Assembly (NCBI GenBank): GCA_018432615.1
Contig: JAHDSQ010000051.1
Location: forward strand, 1-38,115
Direction of reading: 5' to 3'
Source: Clostridia bacterium
GTDB taxonomy: Bacteria; Bacillota; Peptococcia; DRI-13; SM3-B62
DNA length: 38,115 nucleotides
Numbering within the stretch: position 1 is the stretch's first letter; every line of letters begins with the position of its first letter. Below the pieces are notes generated by a model. The model did no database searches. It was given only the letters and a program-made list of their open reading frames with translations, and had not been told where the DNA came from. The position numbers and the translations under genes are program-made. Below are positions 16,560 through 24,150 of the stretch, piece after piece.

Positions 16560-16594
16560 ATAGTCCCGGGTTTATCCCGGGACTATAATTTTTT
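16560..16594 (+). terminator. Intrinsic terminator after metS
   Basis: A perfect 11-bp stem, ATAGTCCCGGG (16560-16570) with CCCGGGACTAT (16576-16586), has a 5-nt loop and is followed by AATTTTTT. This is a strong rho-independent terminator. Confidence 0.92.
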
Positions 16595-16690
16595 CAAAGG
16601 AGATGTTCCCAATAAATGATAATTTCGCAAATGCGAGGCATCCCGGATAAATTGGATATATTCAGCAATAGCTTAATTAAAGCAATATTA

Positions 16691-16719
16691 TTGACAATTA
16701 AAATAAAAACAACTAAGAT
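16691..16719 (+). promoter_or_regulatory. Sigma-A promoter for the first sigma-54 activator
   Basis: TTGACA at 16691-16696 and TAAGAT at 16714-16719 are 17 bp apart, about 100 bp upstream of the regulator start. The boxes and spacing are the same as in the promoter at 185-213. Confidence 0.6.
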
Positions 16720-16817
16720 AAGGTAAGAGGATTATATATATATTATAGTTGGTGGTAGTGTGCCTGTTTGTATTGTTAATGTATGATGGTGACCAAAATA
16801 ATGAGTGGGAGTAGGAG

Positions 16818-18803
16818 GTGGTTGATATTTCCGTTAACATTGCGCCGATAACTAGGAAAGAGAAGATCACTTTGGACGATGAATGGTTTAGTTTTATCCA
16901 AACCGGGAAAGAACCACATTACATTCGTTCCAATATTTTGGCATCTTGGAAAAGGTGTAGGGCTTGGGGAATCGATCCCTATTTAAGGAAAACAAATAAG
17001 GTCATGGAAGGCGAGAAATTACAGCAAAGGCTTAGGGAGAAATATCCTTTGCTGCAAGTTGTTAAACCTTATATGCAGAACATTTACAATATAGTTGAAG
17101 GTTCGGGATTTATCATTTTCCTTTCCGACAATGATGCAACTGTCCTACACGTGGTGGGGGAAGAGAAGGTTCTGGAGGAATATAAATCAGATTCTAATTT
17201 TCAAGTGGGGGCAAACTGGAGTGAAGACTGTGTCGGAACAACGGCTGTGAATATGGTTTTAAAAGAAGAAAGGCCTATTCAAATCTCGGGTAAGGAACAC
17301 TACTGTTATGAGCAAAGGAAATGGACTTGCTCGGGAGTCCCGATTAAGGATGCTTCCGGGAAGCCGCTTGCTGTCTTGAGTATGGCGGGAAGGAGCGAAC
17401 AGTTTCACCTGCATACTTTAGGAATGCTTGTGGCGGCTGAAATGGCCATCGAGAATCAGCTGCAGGTCATGGAGGCTTCCGAAAAGATGATGCTTACCGC
17501 TCGCTATCATCGTGCGGTAATGGACGCGGTGACAGAAGGGATTTTGTCGATTGATCGCAACGGGATTATTACATACATGAATAAAAGTGCCAGCAAGATT
17601 TTACTGTATGACGCAAAGAAGGCTATCGGCAAACATGTCACTGAAATCGTAGATTTCCGACCTGTTATTCTTGATGTTTTAAACGCAGGCAAAGGTTATA
17701 AGAATAAAGAGTTTATCATAAACTCAAAGAGAGGCAGACTACATTTCGTGAAGAGCGCCATCCCCATAGTGGATGAAAACGGAGAGATTGACGGAGTTGT
17801 AGACGTATTCCGAGAAATCAAGGAAATAAAGAGCTTGGTTAACCAGATGGTTGGTGCCCAAGCCCAATTTGATTTGACCGATATTGTTGGGGAAAGCAAA
17901 GAAATACTCGAGGCCAAGCGACAAGCAGTAACCGCTGCACATTGTTTTTCCAATGTGCTATTAATGGGAGAGAGCGGAACGGGAAAGGAGCTTTTTGCCC
18001 AGGCGATCCACAACGAAAGCAGTCGTGCCTGCGGTCCATTTATTGCGGTCAATTGCGGTGCCGTACCTCGGGATCTGATAGAGGCAGAATTTTTTGGTTA
18101 CGAAGAGGGTGCATTTACCGGCGCGCGACAGGGTGGACGTCCGGGTAAGTTCGAGATGGCCGCCGGTGGAACTATTTTTCTGGATGAAATAGGGGAAATG
18201 CCTATTGATATGCAGGTTAAACTCTTAAGGGTATTGCAAGAAAAAAGGGTAACGAGAGTAGGGGGAAATAAAACAATACCTGTTGACGTTCGGGTAATAG
18301 CCGCTACCAATAAGCAACTGAGAAGGGAAATGGAAGAGGGCACGTTTCGCAAAGATCTTTTTTGGAGGCTCAATGTTATAACGATAAATATCCCCCCTTT
18401 ACATCAAAGAAAGGGAGATGTTCTCCTTTTAGCCGGATACTTTTTGAGAAAGTATGTTAAGGAAGACGGAGTATGCAGACTGGACGAAAAGACATCCGAA
18501 ATCCTGGAGAACTACAGTTGGCCGGGGAATGTCCGGGAATTGGAAAATGCGTTAGAACGAGCCGTTATTTTTGCTGAGAATCAAGTGATTCTTCCCGAGC
18601 ACCTACCTAAAAATATACTTAATAATCATAAGAAAAGAATAAGCATGTACTATCATTTCGGTACTTTAAAACAGGTCGAAGAGGAGGCAATTCGTGAAGT
18701 ACTGGAATTTTGCAGGGGTAATATCAGTCAAGCAGCAAATTTATTGGGAATAGCGCGCAACACCTTGTATTGCAAAATGAGAAATTATGGTATTAAGTGT
18801 TAG
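16818..18803 (+). CDS. AcoR-like sigma-54-dependent activator (system 1)
   Basis: 661 residues. The N-terminal region has SWKRCRAWGIDP, the AcoR/DhaR-type opening, then a GAF-like sensor (about 85-215) with GANWSEDCVGTTA and HYCYEQRKWTCSGVPI. A PAS domain covers about 230-335. The AAA+ domain has Walker A GESGTGKE (384-391), the sigma-54 contact loop GAFTGA (431-436) and the Walker B region GGTIFLDEIGEM. A Fis-type helix-turn-helix ends the protein (NISQAANLLGIARNTLYCKM). It should open the -24/-12 promoter at 18954 in response to a small ligand. The GTG at 16818 has GGGAG 6 nt upstream; an ATT at 16827 is better spaced from AGGAGG (16813-16818), so the exact start is uncertain. Confidence 0.92.
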   Translation: MVDISVNIAPITRKEKITLDDEWFSFIQTGKEPHYIRSNILASWKRCRAWGIDPYLRKTNKVMEGEKLQQRLREKYPLLQVVKPYMQNIYNIVEGSGFIIFLSDNDATVLHVVGEEKVLEEYKSDSNFQVGANWSEDCVGTTAVNMVLKEERPIQISGKEHYCYEQRKWTCSGVPIKDASGKPLAVLSMAGRSEQFHLHTLGMLVAAEMAIENQLQVMEASEKMMLTARYHRAVMDAVTEGILSIDRNGIITYMNKSASKILLYDAKKAIGKHVTEIVDFRPVILDVLNAGKGYKNKEFIINSKRGRLHFVKSAIPIVDENGEIDGVVDVFREIKEIKSLVNQMVGAQAQFDLTDIVGESKEILEAKRQAVTAAHCFSNVLLMGESGTGKELFAQAIHNESSRACGPFIAVNCGAVPRDLIEAEFFGYEEGAFTGARQGGRPGKFEMAAGGTIFLDEIGEMPIDMQVKLLRVLQEKRVTRVGGNKTIPVDVRVIAATNKQLRREMEEGTFRKDLFWRLNVITINIPPLHQRKGDVLLLAGYFLRKYVKEDGVCRLDEKTSEILENYSWPGNVRELENALERAVIFAENQVILPEHLPKNILNNHKKRISMYYHFGTLKQVEEEAIREVLEFCRGNISQAANLLGIARNTLYCKMRNYGIKC

Positions 18804-18815
18804 AAATAATGACAC

Positions 18816-18928
18816 TGTTCAAAATCATAGCAACTCTGTTTCTTGAAGGGCTCAGGTTGCCGGGCTCTGGAGTGTGCAAAAATTGAACAAACCCTCACTT
18901 CGGCTTTTCTTTCAATATGCGTTGAAAG
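18816..18928 (+). promoter_or_regulatory. Candidate activator-binding sites upstream of the TRAP/aco operon
   Basis: TGTTCAA (18816-18822) is mirrored by TTGAACA (18883-18889), and CTTTCAA (18909-18915) is mirrored 6 nt later by TTGAAAG (18922-18928). These lie 26-140 bp upstream of the sigma-54 promoter, where enhancer sites are expected. The TTTCAA-N6-TTGAA form recurs at 27005-27022. The remainder of the 310-bp gap between the regulator and dctP holds no gene. Confidence 0.45.
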
Positions 18929-18953
18929 CCTTGCTATTACGGGATTCTTATAA

Positions 18954-18970
18954 TTGGCACAGTAATTGCA
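18954..18970 (+). promoter_or_regulatory. Sigma-54 (-24/-12) promoter of the TRAP-aco operon
   Basis: TGGCAC (18955-18960), 5 nt, then TTGC (18966-18969) is an exact match to the core consensus. It follows a sigma-54 activator gene and precedes dctP by about 145 bp. Confidence 0.88.
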
Positions 18971-19114
18971 AGCTATTAATATGTATGTGTGGCGAGGTCT
19001 TTTACGAAGATAACTAAAAAAATATTCAACAAGCTATATGGGAGGTGAAGGAAAACAGGACAGAAAATTATTTTATATTAGCGTATTTAATAAAAATTAG
19101 GAGGTAAGAAAAGA

Positions 19115-20140
19115 GTGAGAAAGACTTGGATTGTTTTATTAGTAGCGCTGCTATGCGTATCGCTGGTGTTTGTGGGCTGTAACAAAAGCCAGGAAGAACC
19201 GGCCGCCGGAGGCCAAGAGGAAGTTAAGCCTGTTAAATTAAAAATGAGTGTCACAACTGCCGATAGTTCCACCTGGACAATCGGGGCTAAGAAATTTGCC
19301 GAGTTGGTAAAAGAGCGTTCCGACGGCAAAATCGAAATCACCGTATATCCCAATGAGCAGCTCTCCGGCGGGAACCAGCCGAAGGGTATTGAAATGCTAC
19401 AGGCGGGTGCAACTGACCTTACTCTCCACTCCAACATAATCTACTCGGTTATCGATCCGAAGTACGGAGTTATCAGCTTACCGTGGCTTTTGACAACCGA
19501 AGAACAGGTTGATGAGAAATTAATCAATGGCGCTGCCGGTGAAAAATTCAAAGAAATGCTGAGAGAAAAAGGTGTTGAGTGTCTGGCCTACGGTGAAAAC
19601 GGTTTCAGGCAGATAACCAACAGCAAGAAAGAAATTAAGAGTCCGGCTGACATGAGTGGACTTAAAATCAGGATACCGGGAATACAGATGTATACCGATT
19701 TGTACAAAGCACTTGGAGCAGATCCTACCGTTATGAACTTTGCTGAAGTATTTACGGCATTACAGCAGAACACCATAGACGGACAGGAGAACCCCACAGA
19801 CGTTATTTATTCCTCCAAGCTTTACGAAGTTCAAGACTACATTTCTCTCTGGAACTACTCTTATGATGCTTTAATCCTTGGAATCAACAAGGAACTGTTT
19901 GACGGTTTCGATGCAGACACTCAAAAACTGCTGAGTGATGCTGCGGAAGAAGCCATGGATTTCCAGCGTGACCTCAACAGGGAAAAAGTCGGCGACCAGG
20001 TCAAGTTCTTTGAAGAACAGGGTATGACGGTAACCACGCTTACTGACGATGAGATTGCTGCCTTCCAGAAGCAGGTAGAACCTGTGTATGAACAATATGG
20101 ACCCATTATTGGCGAGGATGTCATCGACCTCTTTAGATAA
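19115..20140 (+). CDS. dctP: TRAP transporter substrate-binding lipoprotein
   Basis: 341 residues. The hydrophobic signal ends in a lipobox (VFVGC, Cys 22), so the protein is lipid-anchored outside the membrane, followed by a low-complexity Gln/Glu/Gly linker. The mature part has DctP features: LKMSVTTADSSTW, QLSGGNQPKGIEMLQAGATD, the carboxylate-binding region GLKIRIPG, and FTALQQNTIDGQENP. TRAP systems of this kind carry organic acids with sodium. The GTG start at 19115 follows AGGAGG (about 19101-19106). It is the first gene after the sigma-54 promoter, and its two membrane partners and the dehydrogenase operon follow. The substrate is probably a carboxylate metabolised by that dehydrogenase. 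Confidence 0.92.
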   Translation: MRKTWIVLLVALLCVSLVFVGCNKSQEEPAAGGQEEVKPVKLKMSVTTADSSTWTIGAKKFAELVKERSDGKIEITVYPNEQLSGGNQPKGIEMLQAGATDLTLHSNIIYSVIDPKYGVISLPWLLTTEEQVDEKLINGAAGEKFKEMLREKGVECLAYGENGFRQITNSKKEIKSPADMSGLKIRIPGIQMYTDLYKALGADPTVMNFAEVFTALQQNTIDGQENPTDVIYSSKLYEVQDYISLWNYSYDALILGINKELFDGFDADTQKLLSDAAEEAMDFQRDLNREKVGDQVKFFEEQGMTVTTLTDDEIAAFQKQVEPVYEQYGPIIGEDVIDLFR

Positions 20141-20151
20141 TATGTGCTTAA

Positions 20152-20192
20152 GAGGAGCCTTGGCCGAAGTTATCTTCGAGCCGAGGCTCCTC
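20152..20192 (+). other. Long hairpin between dctP and dctQ
   Basis: GAGGAGCCTTGG (20152-20163) pairs with CCGAGGCTCCTC (20181-20192) apart from one G-U, and an inner CGAAG/CTTCG stem closes a TTAT loop. There is no T-run. In operons encoding a binding protein, such hairpins commonly protect the upstream mRNA or reduce read-through, raising binding protein relative to permease. Confidence 0.65.
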
Positions 20193-20211
20193 ATGACTAG
20201 GAGTGATAATA

Positions 20212-20676
20212 TTGAAAATATTGGAATATACAGAAGAAACTTTAATCGGTATCTGCCTAACAGTGATGACCTCTATTGCTTTTTGCAATGTTGTTTCTCG
20301 TTATATACTGCATGCTTCTTGGGCCTTCACCGAAGAAATCACTTGTATTCTTTTCGTGTGGGTTACTTTTTTGGGAGGGGCTGTTGCCGTTAAAAGGAAG
20401 GGTCATTTGGGATTTAGTGCTTTAGCGGATTTGTTAAGTCCCAAAATGCAGAAGATAGTTACTATTTTTGGTGTGGTGTGCTCTGTGGTGTTATTCGTGA
20501 TACTGTGCAAATATGGTGTAGATATGGTTATATCGCAATATAATTACGGACAAACCACTGCCGCAATGGGCTTCCCGGAATGGATATTTGGCCTTTCAAT
20601 TCCGATTGGTTCGATTTTTATGATAATCAGATTTATTGAACTTGGCTACAATGAACTAAGAGGAGGGAAGGAATAA
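20212..20676 (+). CDS. dctQ: TRAP transporter small permease
   Basis: About 154 residues with four predicted transmembrane helices, the normal DctQ layout. Family features are RYILHASWAFTEEIT, FVWVTFLGGAVAVKRKGHLGF and a C-terminal helix with SIPIGSIFMIIRF. The GTG at 20203 overlaps its only ribosome-binding sequence, while AGGAG (20199-20203) is 8 nt from the TTG at 20212, so 20212 is chosen. It ends 1 nt before dctM. It forms the membrane complex with DctM and receives substrate from DctP. Confidence 0.88.
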   Translation: MKILEYTEETLIGICLTVMTSIAFCNVVSRYILHASWAFTEEITCILFVWVTFLGGAVAVKRKGHLGFSALADLLSPKMQKIVTIFGVVCSVVLFVILCKYGVDMVISQYNYGQTTAAMGFPEWIFGLSIPIGSIFMIIRFIELGYNELRGGKE

Positions 20677-20677
20677 G

Positions 20678-21958
20678 ATGTCACCAGCAGTCGGATTATT
20701 TGTCGTATTTGCAATTTTACTGATCTTGAACGTGCCTATTGCCGTAGCCTTAGGAGGATCAAGTTTAGTTGCACTTTATTTGATGGATATGCCCTTTTCG
20801 ATGTTCCCAATGATTATGTATTCTTCCATATCAAGGTTTACACTCTTGGCGATACCCTTCTTCATTATGGCGGGTATTATTATGGAAAAGTCGGGTATTT
20901 CCAAAAGACTAATTAATTTAGCAAATAAATCAATTGGACACTTGCCGGCAGGCTTGGCGATAGTAGCGGTTATTACGTCTTGCTTTTTTGCCGCTATTTC
21001 GGGCTCAGGTCCGGCAACAGTTGCGGCCTTGGGGATCATCTTGATTCCTGCTATGGTGAAGGCCGGTTATGATGTAGGAATGTCTTCAGCGCTTTTGTCC
21101 ATTTCAGGGGCCATCGGTATCATCATTCCTCCCAGTATAGCCTTTGTAGTATATGGCGTTGTTGCCGAAGTTTCCATCGGAAAGCTTTTTATCGCCGGTA
21201 TTGTCCCCGGATTGATGATTGGAGCCGGATTGATACTTACAAGTTTGGTTCTTACGTTAAAAAAGCAATATGGTTTGCAAGACAAGGCTCCATTTAGGGA
21301 AACGCTTGCGGCTTTTAAAGATGCATTTTGGGGATTAATGACTCCTGTAATCATTTTAGGGGGTATCTACGGCGGCATCTTTACGCCGACGGAAGCGGCA
21401 GCCGTGGCTGTGGTTTATGGTTTGATCATAGGTATATTTGTATACAGGGAAATAAAGATCAAGGATCTATTTAAGGTATTAGTCGATTCAGCGGTTTCCT
21501 CGGCCGTTGTCATGGTTATTGTCGCTAATGCCAGTCTGTTCGCTTGGGTGGTTACCACGGAAGGCATAGCAACCACTGCGGGAGAATTAATATTAAGTAT
21601 TAGTTCTAACCAATATGTCATCTTACTACTGATCAACATACTTCTTTTAATCACAGGTTGCTTCATTGATGCCATATCTGCATATTATATTCTTGTTCCG
21701 ATACTCTTGCCGGTCATCATGCAATTGGGTTATGATCCCCTGGTTTTTGGGGTTGTCATGACTGTTAACCTGGCAATCGGACAGGTTACGCCTCCGGTAG
21801 GAGTTAACCTTTATGTGGCTTGTAATATCGCAGACGTACCGCTTAAGAGAATTGCCAGGTCGGTTGTTCCGTTTATACTGGCTTCCATAGCTGTATTGCT
21901 CTTAATAACTTACATACCTTCTATTTCACTCTGGTTACCAAATCTCATGGGTATGTAG
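20678..21958 (+). CDS. dctM: TRAP transporter large permease
   Basis: 426 residues and about 12 transmembrane helices. DctM signatures include AIPFFIMAGIIMEKSGIS, SGSGPATVAALG, GAIGIIIPPSIAFVVYG, GIFTPTEAAAVAVVYG and GQVTPPVGVNLYVACNIA. It is the ion-coupled transport subunit of the DctPQM system. AGGAGGGA at 20661-20668 sits in the end of dctQ. Complete, with no oddities. Confidence 0.92.
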   Translation: MSPAVGLFVVFAILLILNVPIAVALGGSSLVALYLMDMPFSMFPMIMYSSISRFTLLAIPFFIMAGIIMEKSGISKRLINLANKSIGHLPAGLAIVAVITSCFFAAISGSGPATVAALGIILIPAMVKAGYDVGMSSALLSISGAIGIIIPPSIAFVVYGVVAEVSIGKLFIAGIVPGLMIGAGLILTSLVLTLKKQYGLQDKAPFRETLAAFKDAFWGLMTPVIILGGIYGGIFTPTEAAAVAVVYGLIIGIFVYREIKIKDLFKVLVDSAVSSAVVMVIVANASLFAWVVTTEGIATTAGELILSISSNQYVILLLINILLLITGCFIDAISAYYILVPILLPVIMQLGYDPLVFGVVMTVNLAIGQVTPPVGVNLYVACNIADVPLKRIARSVVPFILASIAVLLLITYIPSISLWLPNLMGM

Positions 21959-22176
21959 GCATGTAGCATAAAAAAACAGGATAAGAGAAAAAGAAGAGTC
22001 CTGTTGCTAATCTTGATAAAAGAATATTTTTCGGCAGTGCCGATAACTGTGATGCAATGTTGTTGTGCGGCAATATTTTGCTTCCATATATTTTTTTTGT
22101 CTATTTTGAGCCTAAAAAGGCCCATAAATTAACAGCATGTGGTATATGACACCAATAAATAACAGGAGGTAGTGAA
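21959..22176. other. Gap between dctM and the first E1 alpha gene
   Basis: 218 bases without a gene. AACAGGA/TCCTGTT (21975-21981 and 21999-22005) can pair, with an A-run on its left that would make a leftward terminator. GTGCGGCAATATTTTGCTT near 22075 looks like a -24/-12 promoter but has only 9 nt between GG and GC. I see no convincing promoter, so the dehydrogenase genes are probably read from the upstream sigma-54 promoter. Confidence 0.4.
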
Positions 22177-23142
22177 ATGGATAAACTCAATAGCAAGGTA
22201 GTTAAGTACTTTTACACTACTATGATTCGCATTAGAAAGTTTGAAGAAACAATTAATGAATATTTTCTCAAAGGGGAAATACCTGGCTTTGTGCACCTCT
22301 ATATAGGTGAAGAAGCCATCGGAACAGGGGTGTGTGCTAACCTGCGTGATACCGATTTCATCACCAGTACCCACCGTGGACATGGACACACCATTGCCAA
22401 AGGTGCAAAAGTCAAATACATGATGGCGGAAATATTTGGTAAAAGGACCGGTTACTGCAAAGGAAAAGGCGGATCGATGCATATTGCCGATTTCAGTGTC
22501 GGAATGTTGGGAGCCAACGGAGTTGTTGGTGGAGGCTATACCCTGGCGACAGGTGCTGCCTTAGCCAGTAAACTGCAAAACAAAGATAATGTCTCGGTGT
22601 GCTTTTTCAGTGATGGAGCTTCCAACAGAGGTACTTTTCATGAGGCTATTAACATGGCTGCAGCTTGGAAATTACCGGCGATTTTTGTTTGCGAAAATAA
22701 TCAGTGGGCCTCTACGACTCCGTACCGGACGACAACCGCAATTGAAAACATTGCGGATCGGGCCATAGGTTACGGTATTCCGGGAGTAATAGTAGATGGC
22801 AATGATGTATTTGAGGTATACAAAGAGGCCGAAAAGGCAGTGGATAGAGCTAGGTCAGGTGGGGGACCGACTTTGATTGAAGCCAAGACGTATCGGATTA
22901 AAGGACATTTTGTAGGAGACCCCGAAATGTACCGCACCAAAGAAGAAGTAAAGAAAGTAATGGAAGAAAATGATCCGATAGCGCGGTTCAAGGAAAAAGC
23001 AACGGAAAAAGGTCTCATGACTGAAAAAGAAATGCAGGAAATAGATAAAAAGATTGAAAAGGAAATCAACGAAGCACTTAAATTTGCCAGTGAAAGTCCA
23101 AGTCCCGAGCCTGAAGAATTATATCAGGACTTATACGTATAA
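22177..23142 (+). CDS. acoA: Acetoin-dehydrogenase-like E1 alpha (system 1)
   Basis: 321 residues of the thiamine-diphosphate-dependent E1 alpha family, closest in style to AcoA. Shared signatures are GFVHLYIGEEA, STHRGHGHTIAKG and GYCKGKGGSMHIAD. The TPP/magnesium motif reads SDGASN (145-150) and ends ENN (173-175); most relatives have GDG, so a Ser replaces the first Gly. The N-terminus is short, as in AcoA and unlike large pyruvate dehydrogenase subunits. It pairs with the beta subunit 14 bp downstream, cleaves a 2-oxo acid or diketone-like substrate and passes the acyl group to lipoamide. Acetoin is the usual substrate of the family; the TRAP transporter upstream raises the possibility of a carboxylate instead. 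Confidence 0.85.
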   Translation: MDKLNSKVVKYFYTTMIRIRKFEETINEYFLKGEIPGFVHLYIGEEAIGTGVCANLRDTDFITSTHRGHGHTIAKGAKVKYMMAEIFGKRTGYCKGKGGSMHIADFSVGMLGANGVVGGGYTLATGAALASKLQNKDNVSVCFFSDGASNRGTFHEAINMAAAWKLPAIFVCENNQWASTTPYRTTTAIENIADRAIGYGIPGVIVDGNDVFEVYKEAEKAVDRARSGGGPTLIEAKTYRIKGHFVGDPEMYRTKEEVKKVMEENDPIARFKEKATEKGLMTEKEMQEIDKKIEKEINEALKFASESPSPEPEELYQDLYV

Positions 23143-23156
23143 AGGAGGAACAGCAA

Positions 23157-24131
23157 ATGCGTGAAATAAGTTTTTCAGAAGCAACCTTAGAGGCAATGAA
23201 GGAAGAAATGGAACGTGATGAAAAAGTCTTTATCATGGGTGAAGATATAGCCCGGCAAGGAGGAATCTTCGGCCAATTTAGGGGTTTGCCGCAGTTGTTT
23301 GGAACAGAGAGGGTGAGGGACACACCTATTACCGAGACAGCCATTGTCGGTGCCGGTGTTGGAGCAGCAATGGCTGGCATGCGTCCTGTTGTTGACATGC
23401 ACTTCGCCGATTTTCTTGGTGTGGCCATGGACGAAGTATTCAATCAAATGGCCAAGATCCGTTACATGTTTGGTGGACAAACAACGATGCCCCTGGTATT
23501 AAGAGCACCGGATGGTATTGCGCGTTCTGCGGCAGCACAGCATTCCCAAAGCATTGAAGCGTGGTTTTTACACGTACCGGGACTTAAGGTGGTAATACCT
23601 TCAAATCCTGCAGATGCCAAGGGTCTTCTCAAATCCGCCATCAGGGATGATAACCCCGTAATATATTTCGAGCACAAAGGGCTTTTCCCCATGAAGGGGA
23701 AAGTTCCTGATGGTGAACATTTTGTGCCGATCGGTAAAGCGGATGTGGCTAAAGAAGGAACAGATTTGACCATAGTTTCCTATTCGTTGATGATGAACAG
23801 GGTGAAGGAAGCAGGGAAAATATTAGAGGATAAAGGAATCAAGGCAGAGCTGATAGACCTGCGTACAATATCCCCTATTGACAAGGAGACCATCTTTGAA
23901 TCTTTGGCAAAAACAAAGAAACTGATGGTTGTTCATGAGGCCGTGAAGATTGGTGGAGTTGGTGCTGAAATAGCGGCTATGGCTGCCGAGGAAATGCTGG
24001 ATTATTTGGATGCTCCCATAAAAAGATTGGGTGCTCCATTTGTACCGGTACCTTTCAGTCCGGCTTTAGAGAAACTTGTTAAGATACAGACTGATGATAT
24101 CGTACAGGCCGCTGAAGAACTTTGTCGCTAG
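23157..24131 (+). CDS. acoB: Acetoin-dehydrogenase-like E1 beta (system 1)
   Basis: 324 residues, transketolase-type pyrimidine-binding domain plus C-terminal domain. Features are FIMGEDIARQGGIFGQF, TPITETAIVGAGVGAAMAGMRP, RAPDGIARSAAAQHSQS (with the catalytic-site histidine) and LIDLRTISPIDKETI. AAAGGAGGA precedes the ATG by about 6 nt. It forms the alpha2beta2 E1 with the preceding gene. Its paralogue in system 2 is at 30640-31614. Confidence 0.88.
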   Translation: MREISFSEATLEAMKEEMERDEKVFIMGEDIARQGGIFGQFRGLPQLFGTERVRDTPITETAIVGAGVGAAMAGMRPVVDMHFADFLGVAMDEVFNQMAKIRYMFGGQTTMPLVLRAPDGIARSAAAQHSQSIEAWFLHVPGLKVVIPSNPADAKGLLKSAIRDDNPVIYFEHKGLFPMKGKVPDGEHFVPIGKADVAKEGTDLTIVSYSLMMNRVKEAGKILEDKGIKAELIDLRTISPIDKETIFESLAKTKKLMVVHEAVKIGGVGAEIAAMAAEEMLDYLDAPIKRLGAPFVPVPFSPALEKLVKIQTDDIVQAAEELCR

Positions 24132-24150
24132 GAGGAGGGAAAGGAAATAA

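Noticed and set aside
16616-16726. A 36-codon frame after the metS terminator with AAAGGAG upstream
   Set aside because: Spacing is poor, composition is AT-rich, it overlaps the sigma-A promoter at 16691-16719 and it resembles no family.
22070-22090. A -24/-12-like sequence upstream of the first E1 alpha gene
   Set aside because: GG and GC are 9 nt apart rather than 10, and sigma-54 promoters do not tolerate that change well.
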